Source of the DNA: Paenibacillus sp. GP183
Lineage (GTDB): Bacteria > Bacillota > Bacilli > Paenibacillales > NBRC-103111
Direction of reading: 5' to 3'
DNA: 64,000 nt
Assembly: GCF_900104695.1 (NCBI RefSeq)
Contig: NZ_FNSW01000001.1
Span: 744,001 to 808,000, forward strand
Under the pieces are notes generated by a model. It did not search any database. It had not been told where the DNA came from and saw nothing but the letters and a program-made list of their open reading frames with translations. The translations under genes and the position numbers were made by a program. This document shows, piece by piece, positions 27,126 to 35,194 of the stretch. The first letter of the stretch is position 1. Each line of letters starts with the position of its first letter.

Positions 27126-27154
27126 AGCTACAAGAAAATTACTTTCTTGTAGCT
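27126..27154 (-). terminator. Terminator-like hairpin in the ABC-F leader
   Basis: A perfect 12-bp stem (AGCTACAAGAAA paired with TTTCTTGTAGCT) with a five-base loop, followed on the minus strand by TTATATTTAT. It sits directly upstream of the ABC-F ribosome binding site. The U-tract is imperfect, so it may act as a conditional terminator. Confidence 0.7.
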
Positions 27155-27236
27155 CAAATAAATACAGTTAATCCAACCCACTATGGAGCAAGATAAGGAT
27201 ATATTGTTTGAGTGAAAAGATTTAGTAATTTTCTTG
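27131..27236 (-). promoter_or_regulatory. Predicted attenuator: two mutually exclusive RNA pairings before the ABC-F gene
   Basis: On the minus strand the 13-base segment at 27236-27224 is perfectly complementary to 27143-27131. The latter is also part of the terminator-like stem (27126-27154). The two pairings cannot coexist. This is the usual logic of transcription attenuation. The effector, ribosome stalling or another, is inferred. A further hairpin with a nine-base stem (27246-27284) lies upstream. Confidence 0.6.
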
Positions 27237-27255
27237 CATATAAAGAATAAAACAT
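27181..27255 (-). CDS. Possible 24-codon leader peptide of the ABC-F gene
   Basis: ATG to TAG frame in the leader encoding a 24-residue peptide beginning MFYSLYARKLL, rich in Tyr and Leu. Codons 7-11 contain the segment (27224-27236) that is fully complementary to one arm of the terminator-like hairpin. A ribosome stalled by drug on this frame would therefore change which hairpin forms. There is no clear ribosome binding site, so this is a candidate only. Confidence 0.35.
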   Translation of the reverse strand: MFYSLYARKLLNLFTQTIYPYLAP

Positions 27256-27381
27256 GCGAAAAAAACCGCTTTTATTGTTTTATTATTTTATGTAATTAGC
27301 AAGAAAAATACATTATCCTTTTCAACTCCAATCTTTAAATAAAAGTAATCTTATCATACCCATTTTTTAATTTCAATAAAT

Positions 27382-27978
27382 TTATGAGTATTTACTATCT
27401 AATAAGTAGTGAAGATTTTCTTTTACATTTGGCCATTCTGTATCAATAATGCTATAAAATATATTGTCATGAATGGTACCGTCCGGTTTTATTCTGTGCT
27501 TGCGAAAGACTCCTTCTTTTTTGGCCCCTATTCGTTCAACAGCTCTTTGCGATCTTAAATTTTGGCCGCTAATAGAAAACTGTACGCGGATAACTTTCAG
27601 ATCCTCAAAACAATATTGAAGCAGAAGATACTTACATTCTGTATTTACACTTGTTCTCCAAAAAACGGGTGATAACCATGTCCATCCTATTTCGACATTC
27701 ATATTGTTCAAATCTATATCACCAATACGAGTTGTTCCAATAATCTTTCCAGAAGCTCGTTCCACAATCGTAAAAGGAATTTGAGAATCTTTGCTTTTAT
27801 TTTCTAACGCATTAGTTAACAGATGATCTATTTCTTCGGATGTATTAATTGTTCTCCATGTATATTCCCATATTTCAGGGGAAATCAATACATTAGATAA
27901 CTCTGGTTTATGACTATCCTCCATCGGAACAAGGTGAATGGTTTTGCCTTCCAAAATGCCATTGGTACTTATTTGCAT
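27382..27978 (-). CDS. GNAT-family N-acetyltransferase (RimJ/RimL type)
   Basis: A 198-residue acetyltransferase. The N-terminal 'LEGKTIHLVPMEDSHKPEL' and the string 'IGTTRIGDIDLNNMNVEIGW' with 'RSQRAVERIGAKKEGVFRKH' are typical of the RimJ/RimL group, which acetylates protein N-termini or small amines. The usual acetyl-CoA loop is replaced by 'SPVFWRTSVNTECKYLLLQY', as in this subgroup. The ATG lies ten bases after GGAG. It is upstream of the ABC-F leader on the same strand and might be in the same transcript. Substrate unknown. Confidence 0.85.
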   Translation of the reverse strand: MQISTNGILEGKTIHLVPMEDSHKPELSNVLISPEIWEYTWRTINTSEEIDHLLTNALENKSKDSQIPFTIVERASGKIIGTTRIGDIDLNNMNVEIGWTWLSPVFWRTSVNTECKYLLLQYCFEDLKVIRVQFSISGQNLRSQRAVERIGAKKEGVFRKHRIKPDGTIHDNIFYSIIDTEWPNVKENLHYLLDSKYS

Positions 27979-28126
27979 ACCGAGCAATCTCCTTTAGATT
28001 AGTTTTGCTATAAGTTACTCCAAGTTTAACCCCCACCAAACAGCAATCAAATAGATTCTACTGCTCTTTTTTTGTGTTGTACAACATATTTAATCTCATT
28101 AAGTATCTAGCCTCATATTTTCCCAT

Positions 28127-28152
28127 AATAAAAACCGGCTATAGGCGCCGGC
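28127..28152 (-). terminator. Rho-independent terminator of the small acidic gene
   Basis: CCGGC and GCCGG form a five-base-pair GC-rich stem. On the minus strand TTTTTATT follows. It lies about 30 bases after the small acidic gene's stop. Confidence 0.75.
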
Positions 28153-28178
28153 AAAAATCAATATCAACCACAGAAAAA

Positions 28179-28313
28179 TCAGATATATCCAGCCCATTCT
28201 ACATGAATTACATCGTTTTCCTCTTCTGCAGCTTCTTCCTCTTCCGCGCCCGCCACTTCTTGACCCTCATTTAGATCTGAAGGTTCAGCCGATTCAAGAT
28301 CATCGGATTTCAT
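28179..28313 (-). CDS. Small acidic protein, 44 residues
   Basis: A short frame with a textbook ribosome binding site (AGAAGGAGG, five bases before ATG) and its own terminator, so it is probably a real gene. The peptide begins MKSDDLESAEPSDLNEG, has a Glu/Ala-rich middle ('AGAEEEEAAEEEN') and ends in 'DVIHVEWAGYI'. There are no Cys residues and no signal or membrane segment. The acidic leader plus a short conserved-looking aromatic tail could fit a modified-peptide precursor or a small spore or stress protein, but no modification enzyme is next to it. I do not recognise a family. Confidence 0.6.
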   Translation of the reverse strand: MKSDDLESAEPSDLNEGQEVAGAEEEEAAEEENDVIHVEWAGYI

Positions 28314-28399
28314 ACAAAACCTCCTTCTGCTTTTAGATAGGTACAATGTTAGTATTTACAATTTATATTTATCGAATGCTGATCCAAAGATGAATTGAT

Positions 28400-28513
28400 C
28401 TATAACTTATTATCATCATATGTAATAGTTACCTGATCCCTTACCGATACTGCGGTGATCTTCCAACCGTTTGAGATTGATATCGAAATTGGATCGAAAG
28501 CATCGACTAGCAC
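28400..28513 (-). pseudogene. Possible gene remnant, C-terminal fragment
   Basis: A 37-codon frame with coding-like composition ('DPISISISNGWKITAVSVRD', 'QVTITYDDNKL') ending in a normal stop. The only usable start, GTG, lies 12 bases after GGAGG, at the edge of what works. It could be a small gene or the surviving end of a larger one. The remainder of this 300-base interval holds only the galU terminator. Confidence 0.3.
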
Positions 28514-28566
28514 ATCCCAATAGATCCTCCACCTTTAGTTCAAGCAAATGCCTATTTCGCGCACAC

Positions 28567-28597
28567 AAAAACCCGACCTCTTGCGGTCGGGTTTTTT
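28567..28597. terminator. Bidirectional Rho-independent terminator
   Basis: AAAAACCCGACC and GGTCGGGTTTTTT form a long stem with T-runs in both directions. It ends the galU operon on the minus strand. Confidence 0.92.
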
Positions 28598-28614
28598 GAA
28601 GTAACAGCCTGTTC

Positions 28615-29517
28615 TCATACTGCAGATTTTTTTGGGTGCTTCTCGCTCGTTTGCTCCATGAAAATTTGATGCAGATAATCCATCAACTGCGGCCTTAGCT
28701 CCTCCCGCCGCAATCCCATTTCAACGATTGCTTTCATGTACCCGAATTTATCTCCGATATCGTAGCGGCTTCCCTTCAGTTCCAGTGCGAGCAATCCATC
28801 TCGATGGCAAGCTTCGCGCAAAGCGTCGGTGAGCTGATACTCATTGCCCGCTCCTCTTTCAATTGTTTGCAAGATCTCAAATATCGAAGGGTTCAAAATA
28901 TATCTACCCATAATCGCCATATTGGATGGGGCTTGGTGAGGAGCGGGTTTTTCGATTAAATCCTGCACCGTATAGATCCGATTCTGCTGACCTGAAGCCG
29001 AAATGATTCCATATTTGCCCACTTCCGACAAAGGTACATGCTGAACACCTACGACTGGCTGTTGACAGGTATCAAAGAGTTGGATCATTTGCTGCAAGGC
29101 GGGTGGATCAGACACCATGATATCATCTCCCAGCAGAACGGCAAACGGCTCATCGCCGATAAATTGTTCAGCGCAAAGAATGGCATGGCCCAAACCGAGC
29201 GGTTCCTTTTGGCGGATAAAATGAATTTTGGCCATGTCGTGAATGCTCCGGATTTCTTGCAGCATGTCCAGCTTTCCTTTTTCGAGAAGGGTCTGTTCTA
29301 ATTCCACGGATTTGTCAAAGTGGTCTTCAATCGACTTTTTATTTCTTCCGGTGACAATAATGATGCTTTCAATGCCGGATAGAACCGCTTCTTCTACAAT
29401 ATATTGAATCGCCGGTTTGTCAACGATAGGCAGCATTTCCTTAGGTTGGGCTTTGGTCGCCGGTAAAAATCTCGTGCCTAGTCCTGCTGCAGGGATTACT
29501 GCTTTTCTTATTTTCAT
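28615..29517 (-). CDS. galU: UTP-glucose-1-phosphate uridylyltransferase
   Basis: GalU makes UDP-glucose from UTP and glucose-1-phosphate, supplying sugar donors for envelope glycans. The 300-residue protein has the nucleotide-binding start 'KAVIPAAGLGTRFLPATKAQ', the 'EMLPIVDKPAIQYIVEEAV' motif, 'GLGHAILCAEQF', 'LLGDDIM' and 'GRYILNPSIFEIL', with 'GSRYDIGDKFGYMKAIVEMG' near the end; all are canonical. It is the last gene of the glycosylation operon, overlapping the GtrA gene by four bases. The start is ATG after GAGGAG. It is very likely to provide the donor for the adjacent GT2. Confidence 0.96.
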   Translation of the reverse strand: MKIRKAVIPAAGLGTRFLPATKAQPKEMLPIVDKPAIQYIVEEAVLSGIESIIIVTGRNKKSIEDHFDKSVELEQTLLEKGKLDMLQEIRSIHDMAKIHFIRQKEPLGLGHAILCAEQFIGDEPFAVLLGDDIMVSDPPALQQMIQLFDTCQQPVVGVQHVPLSEVGKYGIISASGQQNRIYTVQDLIEKPAPHQAPSNMAIMGRYILNPSIFEILQTIERGAGNEYQLTDALREACHRDGLLALELKGSRYDIGDKFGYMKAIVEMGLRREELRPQLMDYLHQIFMEQTSEKHPKKSAV

Positions 29518-29921
29518 GATAATTCACTCCTCTTCATCTGGTTAGTCTCTCGAAACACCCATAAACGGCTGCCTGCAAAATTTACGATTAAGCTCATTCC
29601 TGTTGCGATAAGTTTACTGAAAAGCATAGACCATCCTACATACCGGTTAAACAAGACCAGCAAGCCGTACGTGATCAGCATCATGAGCAAATATACAGCG
29701 ATAAACTTGATCAATTGCCCAGTATATTGGCCGCGGTGTTGAAACGTCCAAGTACGGTTCAAGATAAAACTGTTCAATACCCCGTAGGCGTAGGATATGC
29801 ATTGCGCGATCAGCAAAGGCACATCCCACAGGGTAAGGACGGTAAAAACCGCAAAATCGACTCCCGTATTGAGCAGGCCTACAACCCCGAATTTGAGCAT
29901 CGCAGCCATTCGGTTATTCAT
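29514..29921 (-). CDS. GtrA-family membrane protein
   Basis: A 135-residue protein with four transmembrane helices. The opening 'LKFGVVGLLNTGVDFAVFTV' and the last helix 'LIATGMSLIVNFAGSRLWVF' fit the GtrA family, proposed flippases of undecaprenyl-phosphate-linked sugars. It overlaps the GT2 gene upstream by eight bases and galU downstream by four, so translation is coupled. In the operon it would flip the product of the GT2 enzyme to the outer face for use by the GT-C enzymes. This role follows from family and context. Confidence 0.9.
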   Translation of the reverse strand: MNNRMAAMLKFGVVGLLNTGVDFAVFTVLTLWDVPLLIAQCISYAYGVLNSFILNRTWTFQHRGQYTGQLIKFIAVYLLMMLITYGLLVLFNRYVGWSMLFSKLIATGMSLIVNFAGSRLWVFRETNQMKRSELS

Positions 29922-30894
29922 AATCGATTACCCGCTTTTTTACCGTCAGTTCTCCTTTCGTCAAGCCGTGGCATTCCCGCACAATGTAGAGCGGCCGCCC
30001 TTTGGTCTCATCATAAATCCGTCCGACATATTCGCCAAGAATACCCAGCATAGCCAGAACAAATCCGTTAAAGATCAGCATGATCCCTATGAGAGACGGC
30101 CAGCCTTTGTTGGTAGCATCTGTAAAAAGAGCGAGATACAGCACATAAATCAGGTACAGAAACCCCGCGCCGGATAAAATTCCTCCCGCGTATCCCGCCA
30201 GCTTAAGCGGTTTGTAGGAAAATGAAGTGATGCCGTCCAGACAAAGCTTGAGCATTCGTTTAAGCGGATATTTCGTTTCGCCCGCAAGCCGTTCGTGGCG
30301 TTCGTACTCAATGGCAGTTTGACGGAATCCAACCCAGCTTACGAGTCCTCGAACAAAACGATTGTTTTCGTTCAGGCGTTTCATCTCATCGCAAACCTTA
30401 CGGTCCATCAAGCGAAAATCGCCAGTATCAACGGGAATGTCAATCTCGGTTGATGCGCGCAGCACCCGGTAAAAAAGGCTTGCAGACCATTTCTTGAACC
30501 ACGTTTCTCCTTGGCGCTTTACCCTTTTGGCGTAAACAACCTCATAGCCTTGCTTCCATTTATCGATCATCTGCAAAATGAGTTCCGGAGGATCCTGCAG
30601 GTCAGCATCAATAATGATGACCGCATCGCCTGCCGAATAGTCCATACCGGCCGTTATCGCGATTTGGTGTCCAAAGTTGCGGGAAAAATCGATTAACTTA
30701 ACAGTCTCGTCCCAGTTGCCGTATTCCTTGATCATTGCAGCGCATCGATCTTGGCTTCCGTCGTTGACAAAGAGAAGCTCATAGGATTCTCCCGTTGCAT
30801 TCATAACTTGCTTCAGCCGTCTGTATGTTTCCTGGATAACGGCTTCTTCGTTATACATCGGAATGATAATGGAATAGCGCACTTTAACTCTCAT
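29914..30894 (-). CDS. Glycosyltransferase family 2 (GtrB/DPM1-like, polyprenyl-phosphate sugar synthase)
   Basis: A 326-residue GT2 enzyme expected to transfer a hexose from a nucleotide sugar to undecaprenyl phosphate. The GT-A domain shows 'YSIIIPMYNEEAVIQETYRR', 'LLFVNDGSQDRC', and the metal motif 'AVIIIDADLQDPPELI', then 'GDFRLMDRKVCDEM' and 'ERHERLAGETKYPLKRMLKL'. Two C-terminal transmembrane helices (about residues 233-255 and 270-290) are typical of GtrB/YkcC proteins. The ATG follows GGAGAG. It is 17 bases after the large GT39 gene. With galU downstream, UDP-glucose is a likely donor, though other sugars are possible. Confidence 0.93.
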   Translation of the reverse strand: MRVKVRYSIIIPMYNEEAVIQETYRRLKQVMNATGESYELLFVNDGSQDRCAAMIKEYGNWDETVKLIDFSRNFGHQIAITAGMDYSAGDAVIIIDADLQDPPELILQMIDKWKQGYEVVYAKRVKRQGETWFKKWSASLFYRVLRASTEIDIPVDTGDFRLMDRKVCDEMKRLNENNRFVRGLVSWVGFRQTAIEYERHERLAGETKYPLKRMLKLCLDGITSFSYKPLKLAGYAGGILSGAGFLYLIYVLYLALFTDATNKGWPSLIGIMLIFNGFVLAMLGILGEYVGRIYDETKGRPLYIVRECHGLTKGELTVKKRVIDYE

Positions 30895-30911
30895 TGGTAA
30901 TCTCTCCTTTA

Positions 30912-33227
30912 TCATAACTTCACTTCATAGAGGGTCATATTGCCCCCGCCATCTATGGATCCGGCATTGCCGTTACCACTGCTCGTTGACTGCCAATTCG
31001 CGGGCGGGACTATCGTTCCGTGCTGGGAAATCCATTGCGTCAGTTCGGAATTGCTGTCGCCTGCCATGCCTCCGCCACCTCCGCCGATAACGAAATATTT
31101 CACTTCGCCTTTGGCCACCATAGCTTCTAATTTAGCTGCTGTATAGACCGGGTCCGAGGCCTTGAAACCTTGCAAGATAACGACCGATGCTCTCGCGTCG
31201 ATCATGTAAGGAGCCGCCGTTTTGTAGTTCATCGCGGCAAACAAATACTTTTCTCCCGTGTTATTCGTTTCTAAATAAGCCAACAATTTTTCGTCTACAC
31301 CGCTTTGATTGTTGTCCATGCCGGGCACGCCGTTTTGGCGCATAGCGTCTTGATTCGTACCGCCTTGGTTCATATCGACAAGACTATTACCCCCTGGGTT
31401 CGTACCCCTTTGTTTTATACCGCCAGGACCATTGCCCCCTGGGTTCATGCCCCCAAAGCCTTTGCTTGTTCCTGGACCGGCTATGGGCGTCTGACTGTTT
31501 ATGCCGTAAGTGATCGGCGTCGCCGCCCAATACAGCGGTCCGATAAACAGCACCAGCAATCCGGCTATCGCCGTGAAACGGGAGATTTTCAAATTACTTG
31601 GCTTCAGCTTCAACATAACTAGCAGAATCGTTAAAATCACACCTGCTCCCGCAATCCCGATCGACCAACCACTGCCGATTTTGCTGTCAAAAGGATGAAT
31701 AATATACCATTGTAGAGGCACAGTGAGCGCTACTGCAGCCGGCAGCAGCCAAGATTTCCATCCCGACCGGTTACGGTAGCTATCCCAAAGCTCGGACCAG
31801 CCCGCACCGACAAGCGCCGCGACCGGAGGAGCAAGCATAATCAGGTAATATTGATGGAAGAAGCCGGCCATACTGAAGAAAATCATTCCTGGGATCAGCC
31901 ATGCGAGCCAGAATAGCGTTTCCTTATGCTTTTGGGTAAGGTTCCTTCTTCGCAAACCCGCTAGCAATAAGACAGAGCCGATCGCCGCGAACGGAATGAG
32001 CCAGCTGGCTTGACCTGACAAGCCAGATTGGAACAAACGGAGCGGACCTTTCTGTCCAGTGCCGAACGAGTTGCCTCCTGGGCCACCTGGGCCACCTGGG
32101 CCACCCGGTCCACCGTTTCCGCCTTGACCTCCTGGACTACCAGTACCGCCGTTTCCGCCCTGACCGAATTTTCCATTTGGTCCGCCGCTGCCTCCTGGAC
32201 CGCCAGAACCACCGTTTCCGCCCTGACTGAAATTTCCATTTGGTCCGCCGTTGCCTCCTGGACCGCCAGAACCGCCGTTTCCGCCCTGACCGCCAGAACC
32301 ACCCTTTCCGCCTGGAGCTTGATTGCCGTTCTGAACCGCAGAGCCGCCATTTCCGTTCGCTCCAGCTGCACCGTTTCCGCTTAAATTCTTCGTACCATCG
32401 CTCTGGCTTGGCGTGCCTCCTGCATTGCCCCCGCTTCGATCGCCTGTTAAACGGGAAATCCCGTTATAGCCCAGGGCAAGCTCCAATACCGAGTTGGTGT
32501 TACTGCTTCCGATATATGGACGCGCACTCGCCGGAATGGAATCCACGATGATGGCCCACGACAAGGATATGACCAACATGATCGCCGTGGCTCCAGCAAG
32601 AACGCCGATTTTCTTTTTCCAACCCATTTTTACAGCCAAGAGATAGAGGAGATACAAGGCCGGAAGCACCATGTAAGCTTGTATCATTTTCATATTGAAC
32701 GCCAATCCGACCACTGCGAAAGCGCCCAGCAAACTCCATGAGCTGCTTCGCTTGATGCCTCTGTATAAGAGTGAGGCTGCGACTAACAGTGTGAATACGA
32801 GCATGCTGTCGATATTGTTCGTTCGGCTAACAGCCGCTGCAACAGGGGTACATGCCATCGCGAGCGCGCTGATTCTGGCTGCCGCCAAACCGAAGGTGGG
32901 CTTCACCATTCGATACAAGAGCAGCACGCAGCCTACACCTGCCAACGCTTGCGGCAGGATCACACTCCAGCCATGCAGACCGAAAATATAGGCGCTGATC
33001 GTTTGTATCCAGAAAGTGAGGGGCGTTTTATCTATCGTGACAGAGCCTGCGGAGTCAAGGGAAGCAAAGAAAAAATTATGGAAATTTTCCAGCATGCTTG
33101 CAACCGCGGTAGTGTAATACGTATTGACATACTTATCTGTCCAAATATTGTACCCATTCAAAAATGCCGCGAGCAGTACGATCAGTATCAATGGAATATC
33201 CGCTCGGATTTTTTTTGCTAAGTTCAT
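30912..33227 (-). CDS. GT39-type glycosyltransferase (ArnT/YkcB-like) with Gly-rich insertion
   Basis: A multi-pass GT-C enzyme of about 771 residues that uses a polyprenyl-phosphate sugar. The N-terminal loop has the catalytic acidic region '[20 protein letters not shown]' and '[20 protein letters not shown]', as in ArnT/PMT relatives. About 8-10 transmembrane helices run to residue 260. A Gly/Asn/Ser/Pro-rich insert of about 130 residues follows ('[11 protein letters not shown]' units), then three more helices and an extracellular C-terminal domain with a second Gly/Asn/Met-rich stretch. The insert holds a 21-residue tandem repeat. It would glycosylate an acceptor outside the cell. The start is the ATG eleven bases after AAGGAG. 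Confidence 0.9.
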   Translation of the reverse strand: MNLAKKIRADIPLILIVLLAAFLNGYNIWTDKYVNTYYTTAVASMLENFHNFFFASLDSAGSVTIDKTPLTFWIQTISAYIFGLHGWSVILPQALAGVGCVLLLYRMVKPTFGLAAARISALAMACTPVAAAVSRTNNIDSMLVFTLLVAASLLYRGIKRSSSWSLLGAFAVVGLAFNMKMIQAYMVLPALYLLYLLAVKMGWKKKIGVLAGATAIMLVISLSWAIIVDSIPASARPYIGSSNTNSVLELALGYNGISRLTGDRSGGNAGGTPSQSDGTKNLSGNGAAGANGNGGSAVQNGNQAPGGKGGSGGQGGNGGSGGPGGNGGPNGNFSQGGNGGSGGPGGSGGPNGKFGQGGNGGTGSPGGQGGNGGPGGPGGPGGPGGNSFGTGQKGPLRLFQSGLSGQASWLIPFAAIGSVLLLAGLRRRNLTQKHKETLFWLAWLIPGMIFFSMAGFFHQYYLIMLAPPVAALVGAGWSELWDSYRNRSGWKSWLLPAAVALTVPLQWYIIHPFDSKIGSGWSIGIAGAGVILTILLVMLKLKPSNLKISRFTAIAGLLVLFIGPLYWAATPITYGINSQTPIAGPGTSKGFGGMNPGGNGPGGIKQRGTNPGGNSLVDMNQGGTNQDAMRQNGVPGMDNNQSGVDEKLLAYLETNNTGEKYLFAAMNYKTAAPYMIDARASVVILQGFKASDPVYTAAKLEAMVAKGEVKYFVIGGGGGGMAGDSNSELTQWISQHGTIVPPANWQSTSSGNGNAGSIDGGGNMTLYEVKL
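32090..32390. repeat. GC-rich tandem repeats within the GT39 gene
   Basis: Coding tandem repeats for a Gly-rich linker. A 63-base unit is present twice in a row with few differences (about 32156-32281), encoding 21 residues each; a run of nine-base 'GGGCCACCT' units lies at about 32080-32112. The tract is a probable hotspot for length change. Confidence 0.8.
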
Positions 33228-33317
33228 TTTAATAACCACTCCTTCATTTATTCTGGTTGTATTTCGAACCCTTTCTTTGCCACTAGTTTGCAGGTTCGTT
33301 TGATATATCTCATATTG

Positions 33318-34739
33318 TCATACGTTGCTTAACTGCTTCTGAGCGACCGCTGAATGTTTGCTGAGTGTTGATAGATTAAATGTTTTGTTTCTTACGGTAA
33401 TGTCCCATACAACTTTAACAAGATAAAAAAAGAAAACTACGTTAAGAAGCGAAGTGATGAACAATGGAAAATTATAAGGGACGCCTCCATTTGGAGATCC
33501 ATAGTAAATCGTATACGTATTGATAAAAATAGTGGCGCTGTATCCTGCCGATAACCATAGCAGTCTTTTATCCCTGAGTAAGATACAAGAGATTAGAGCC
33601 AATGCAGCGGCCGGAAACAAGTATCTCTCGTGCATGCTGCTAGAGAACGTAAATACGCCGGCAATCTGGAGCAGCGCTGCAGCGGAGGCATATGTCGCAT
33701 TTCGTCCCTTGATATAAATAAAGAATGAAAGAGCGGTAACCAAGACGATAAAAATCATGCCCCATGTATGATAGCTGAATATAAACAGCGTAGACGAAGC
33801 CTGCTTATAATTCGCTCTTAGAAGGCTGAAGAAATTGAACGCATTGACAGAGGCATAAGGATATTCTCCTAACGTTTTGGAAAAAAGCTTAATGATCCAA
33901 AGCGGTTGTTGATTATATGAAAAGGGCAAAATGATGACAAGCGCAGTGCCTAACATAGTAACAGCCGCCGTCAAAAAACGTTTTACACTTTTCAGCCGTA
34001 CCAGCTCGAAGAACAACACCGGCAGGAAAATGATCCCTTGTGGTTTCATGAGCACGGCTGCCGTAAACAATGCGGCTGACAAGCTTACCTTTTTCTCCGT
34101 TAATAGGAGTACCGCTAAGACAACGATCATTGCAAAGAATGAATCCACCTGTCCCCAGAACGTGGAATTAATGAAAACGGCCGGATTAAAGATATATGCC
34201 GCGGATATCATTAGGCTCCATTCTAGAGAGAGATACTTGACCGCCAACCTGTAGATGAAATACGCGGTTGCAATATCCGCTAATATGGAAGGCAATTTGA
34301 TAAGCAAAGTAAAATAAGAGCTCAATGCGGGCAAGGAAGCCAATTTTCCTACTAAAAATAAAACGTAGATATAAAAAGGCGGGTAATCGCTGAAACCGTG
34401 GGTATAAAATCCGCCAAGATTTTGGGCCGCTGAAGTTGCCCAACTACTAAAGAGTCTGATGTCCGTTGGAAACCCGCCGATCCATGGAGCGGCAGCAACT
34501 CTCAAGAAAAGTCCTGTTCCCAATAGGGTAAATACGATTATCTTTTTATCAACGTGCCTGATTTTAAGGTTTTTTCGGGAAATCAGATAGTATGAACCGG
34601 CCAATAGCCCGAAAAACAGCAAACCATATACAGAAAGAGACGTTGCGTATTTTGTTTCTGAATTTGCCGAGCCTCTAACCATATTCCCATTCGATTTACC
34701 TTTCGGATTACCGTCCGAATTGCTATTCGGCGGATTCAT
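33318..34739 (-). CDS. GT-C-fold polytopic glycosyltransferase (mannosyltransferase-like)
   Basis: A 473-residue membrane protein with about 11 transmembrane helices after a Asn/Gly-rich cytoplasmic tail. The first outer loop holds 'APWIGGFPTDIRLFSSWATS' with an Asp in the position used by GT-C enzymes, then 'YTHGFSDYPPFYIYVLFLVG'. Later strings 'NPAVFINSTFWGQVDSFFAM' and 'MKPQGIIFLPVLFFELVR' and 'FTFSSSMHERYLFPAA' are typical of the PIG-M/mannosyltransferase-like group. It probably adds a second sugar in the same pathway. I start it at the ATG after GGAGGGAAAT; this lies 17 bases inside the preceding small gene, so they are coupled. Confidence 0.85.
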   Translation of the reverse strand: MNPPNSNSDGNPKGKSNGNMVRGSANSETKYATSLSVYGLLFFGLLAGSYYLISRKNLKIRHVDKKIIVFTLLGTGLFLRVAAAPWIGGFPTDIRLFSSWATSAAQNLGGFYTHGFSDYPPFYIYVLFLVGKLASLPALSSYFTLLIKLPSILADIATAYFIYRLAVKYLSLEWSLMISAAYIFNPAVFINSTFWGQVDSFFAMIVVLAVLLLTEKKVSLSAALFTAAVLMKPQGIIFLPVLFFELVRLKSVKRFLTAAVTMLGTALVIILPFSYNQQPLWIIKLFSKTLGEYPYASVNAFNFFSLLRANYKQASSTLFIFSYHTWGMIFIVLVTALSFFIYIKGRNATYASAAALLQIAGVFTFSSSMHERYLFPAAALALISCILLRDKRLLWLSAGYSATIFINTYTIYYGSPNGGVPYNFPLFITSLLNVVFFFYLVKVVWDITVRNKTFNLSTLSKHSAVAQKQLSNV

Positions 34740-34992
34740 ATTTCCCTCCAGGAGATGCCCTGCCGCGTTTTGAATTTTGGGAAGGAACGTTATTTCCGGG
34801 AGGTGCTGGATTCGTGTCATTGAAGTTATTATCTTGCCTGAACCCTTGCTGCGGCCTCTGGTTTGCCATGGATGTAGTACTGCTGCCTTGATAATGCCAT
34901 ATAGAATAAATACTCAATAAAACTGTGATGATAAGGATCAAAAGCAATCCTATATTTTTATACGCAAGTTTATAATCGATTTTGTTCTCCAT
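34723..34992 (-). CDS. Small single-pass membrane protein, first gene of the glycosylation operon
   Basis: An 89-residue protein with one transmembrane helix (residues about 13-32, 'IGLLLILIITVLLSIYSIWH') and an Asn/Pro/Gln-rich outer tail ('NQRPQQGFRQDNNFNDTNPA'). The tail composition resembles the low-complexity stretches of the two GT-C enzymes downstream. It overlaps the next gene, so it is a bona fide member of the operon. It could be an accessory subunit or an acceptor. The ATG follows GGAGG. Not a family I recognise. Confidence 0.75.
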   Translation of the reverse strand: MENKIDYKLAYKNIGLLLILIITVLLSIYSIWHYQGSSTTSMANQRPQQGFRQDNNFNDTNPAPPGNNVPSQNSKRGRASPGGKYESAE

Positions 34993-35102
34993 TTGTTTAC
35001 TCGACCTCCATTCTCAATACAATAAAGGCTTTTAATTAATCGGGCATTAATGCCAACTGAGCGTTGACTGAAGGAATGCTGAAAATTCGCTGAAGAAATA
35101 AC

Positions 35103-35146
35103 AAAAAAACGGCTCTATTCGCCGTGTTAGCGAACAAAGCCGTTTT
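35103..35146 (-). terminator. Rho-independent terminator
   Basis: AACGGCT at the outer stem and TTCGC inside pair with GCGAA and AGCCGTT. On the minus strand seven T follow. It ends the YdeI-like gene. Confidence 0.85.
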
Positions 35147-35194
35147 CCAAATTCTAATCGTGTTTCCGTGTATCGTTTCCCGTTCTTTGATGGA

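Noticed and set aside
32028-32384. Long open frames on both strands over the Gly-rich tract
   Set aside because: They result from the repeat composition of the GT39 gene; none has a ribosome binding site, and the codon use follows the real frame.
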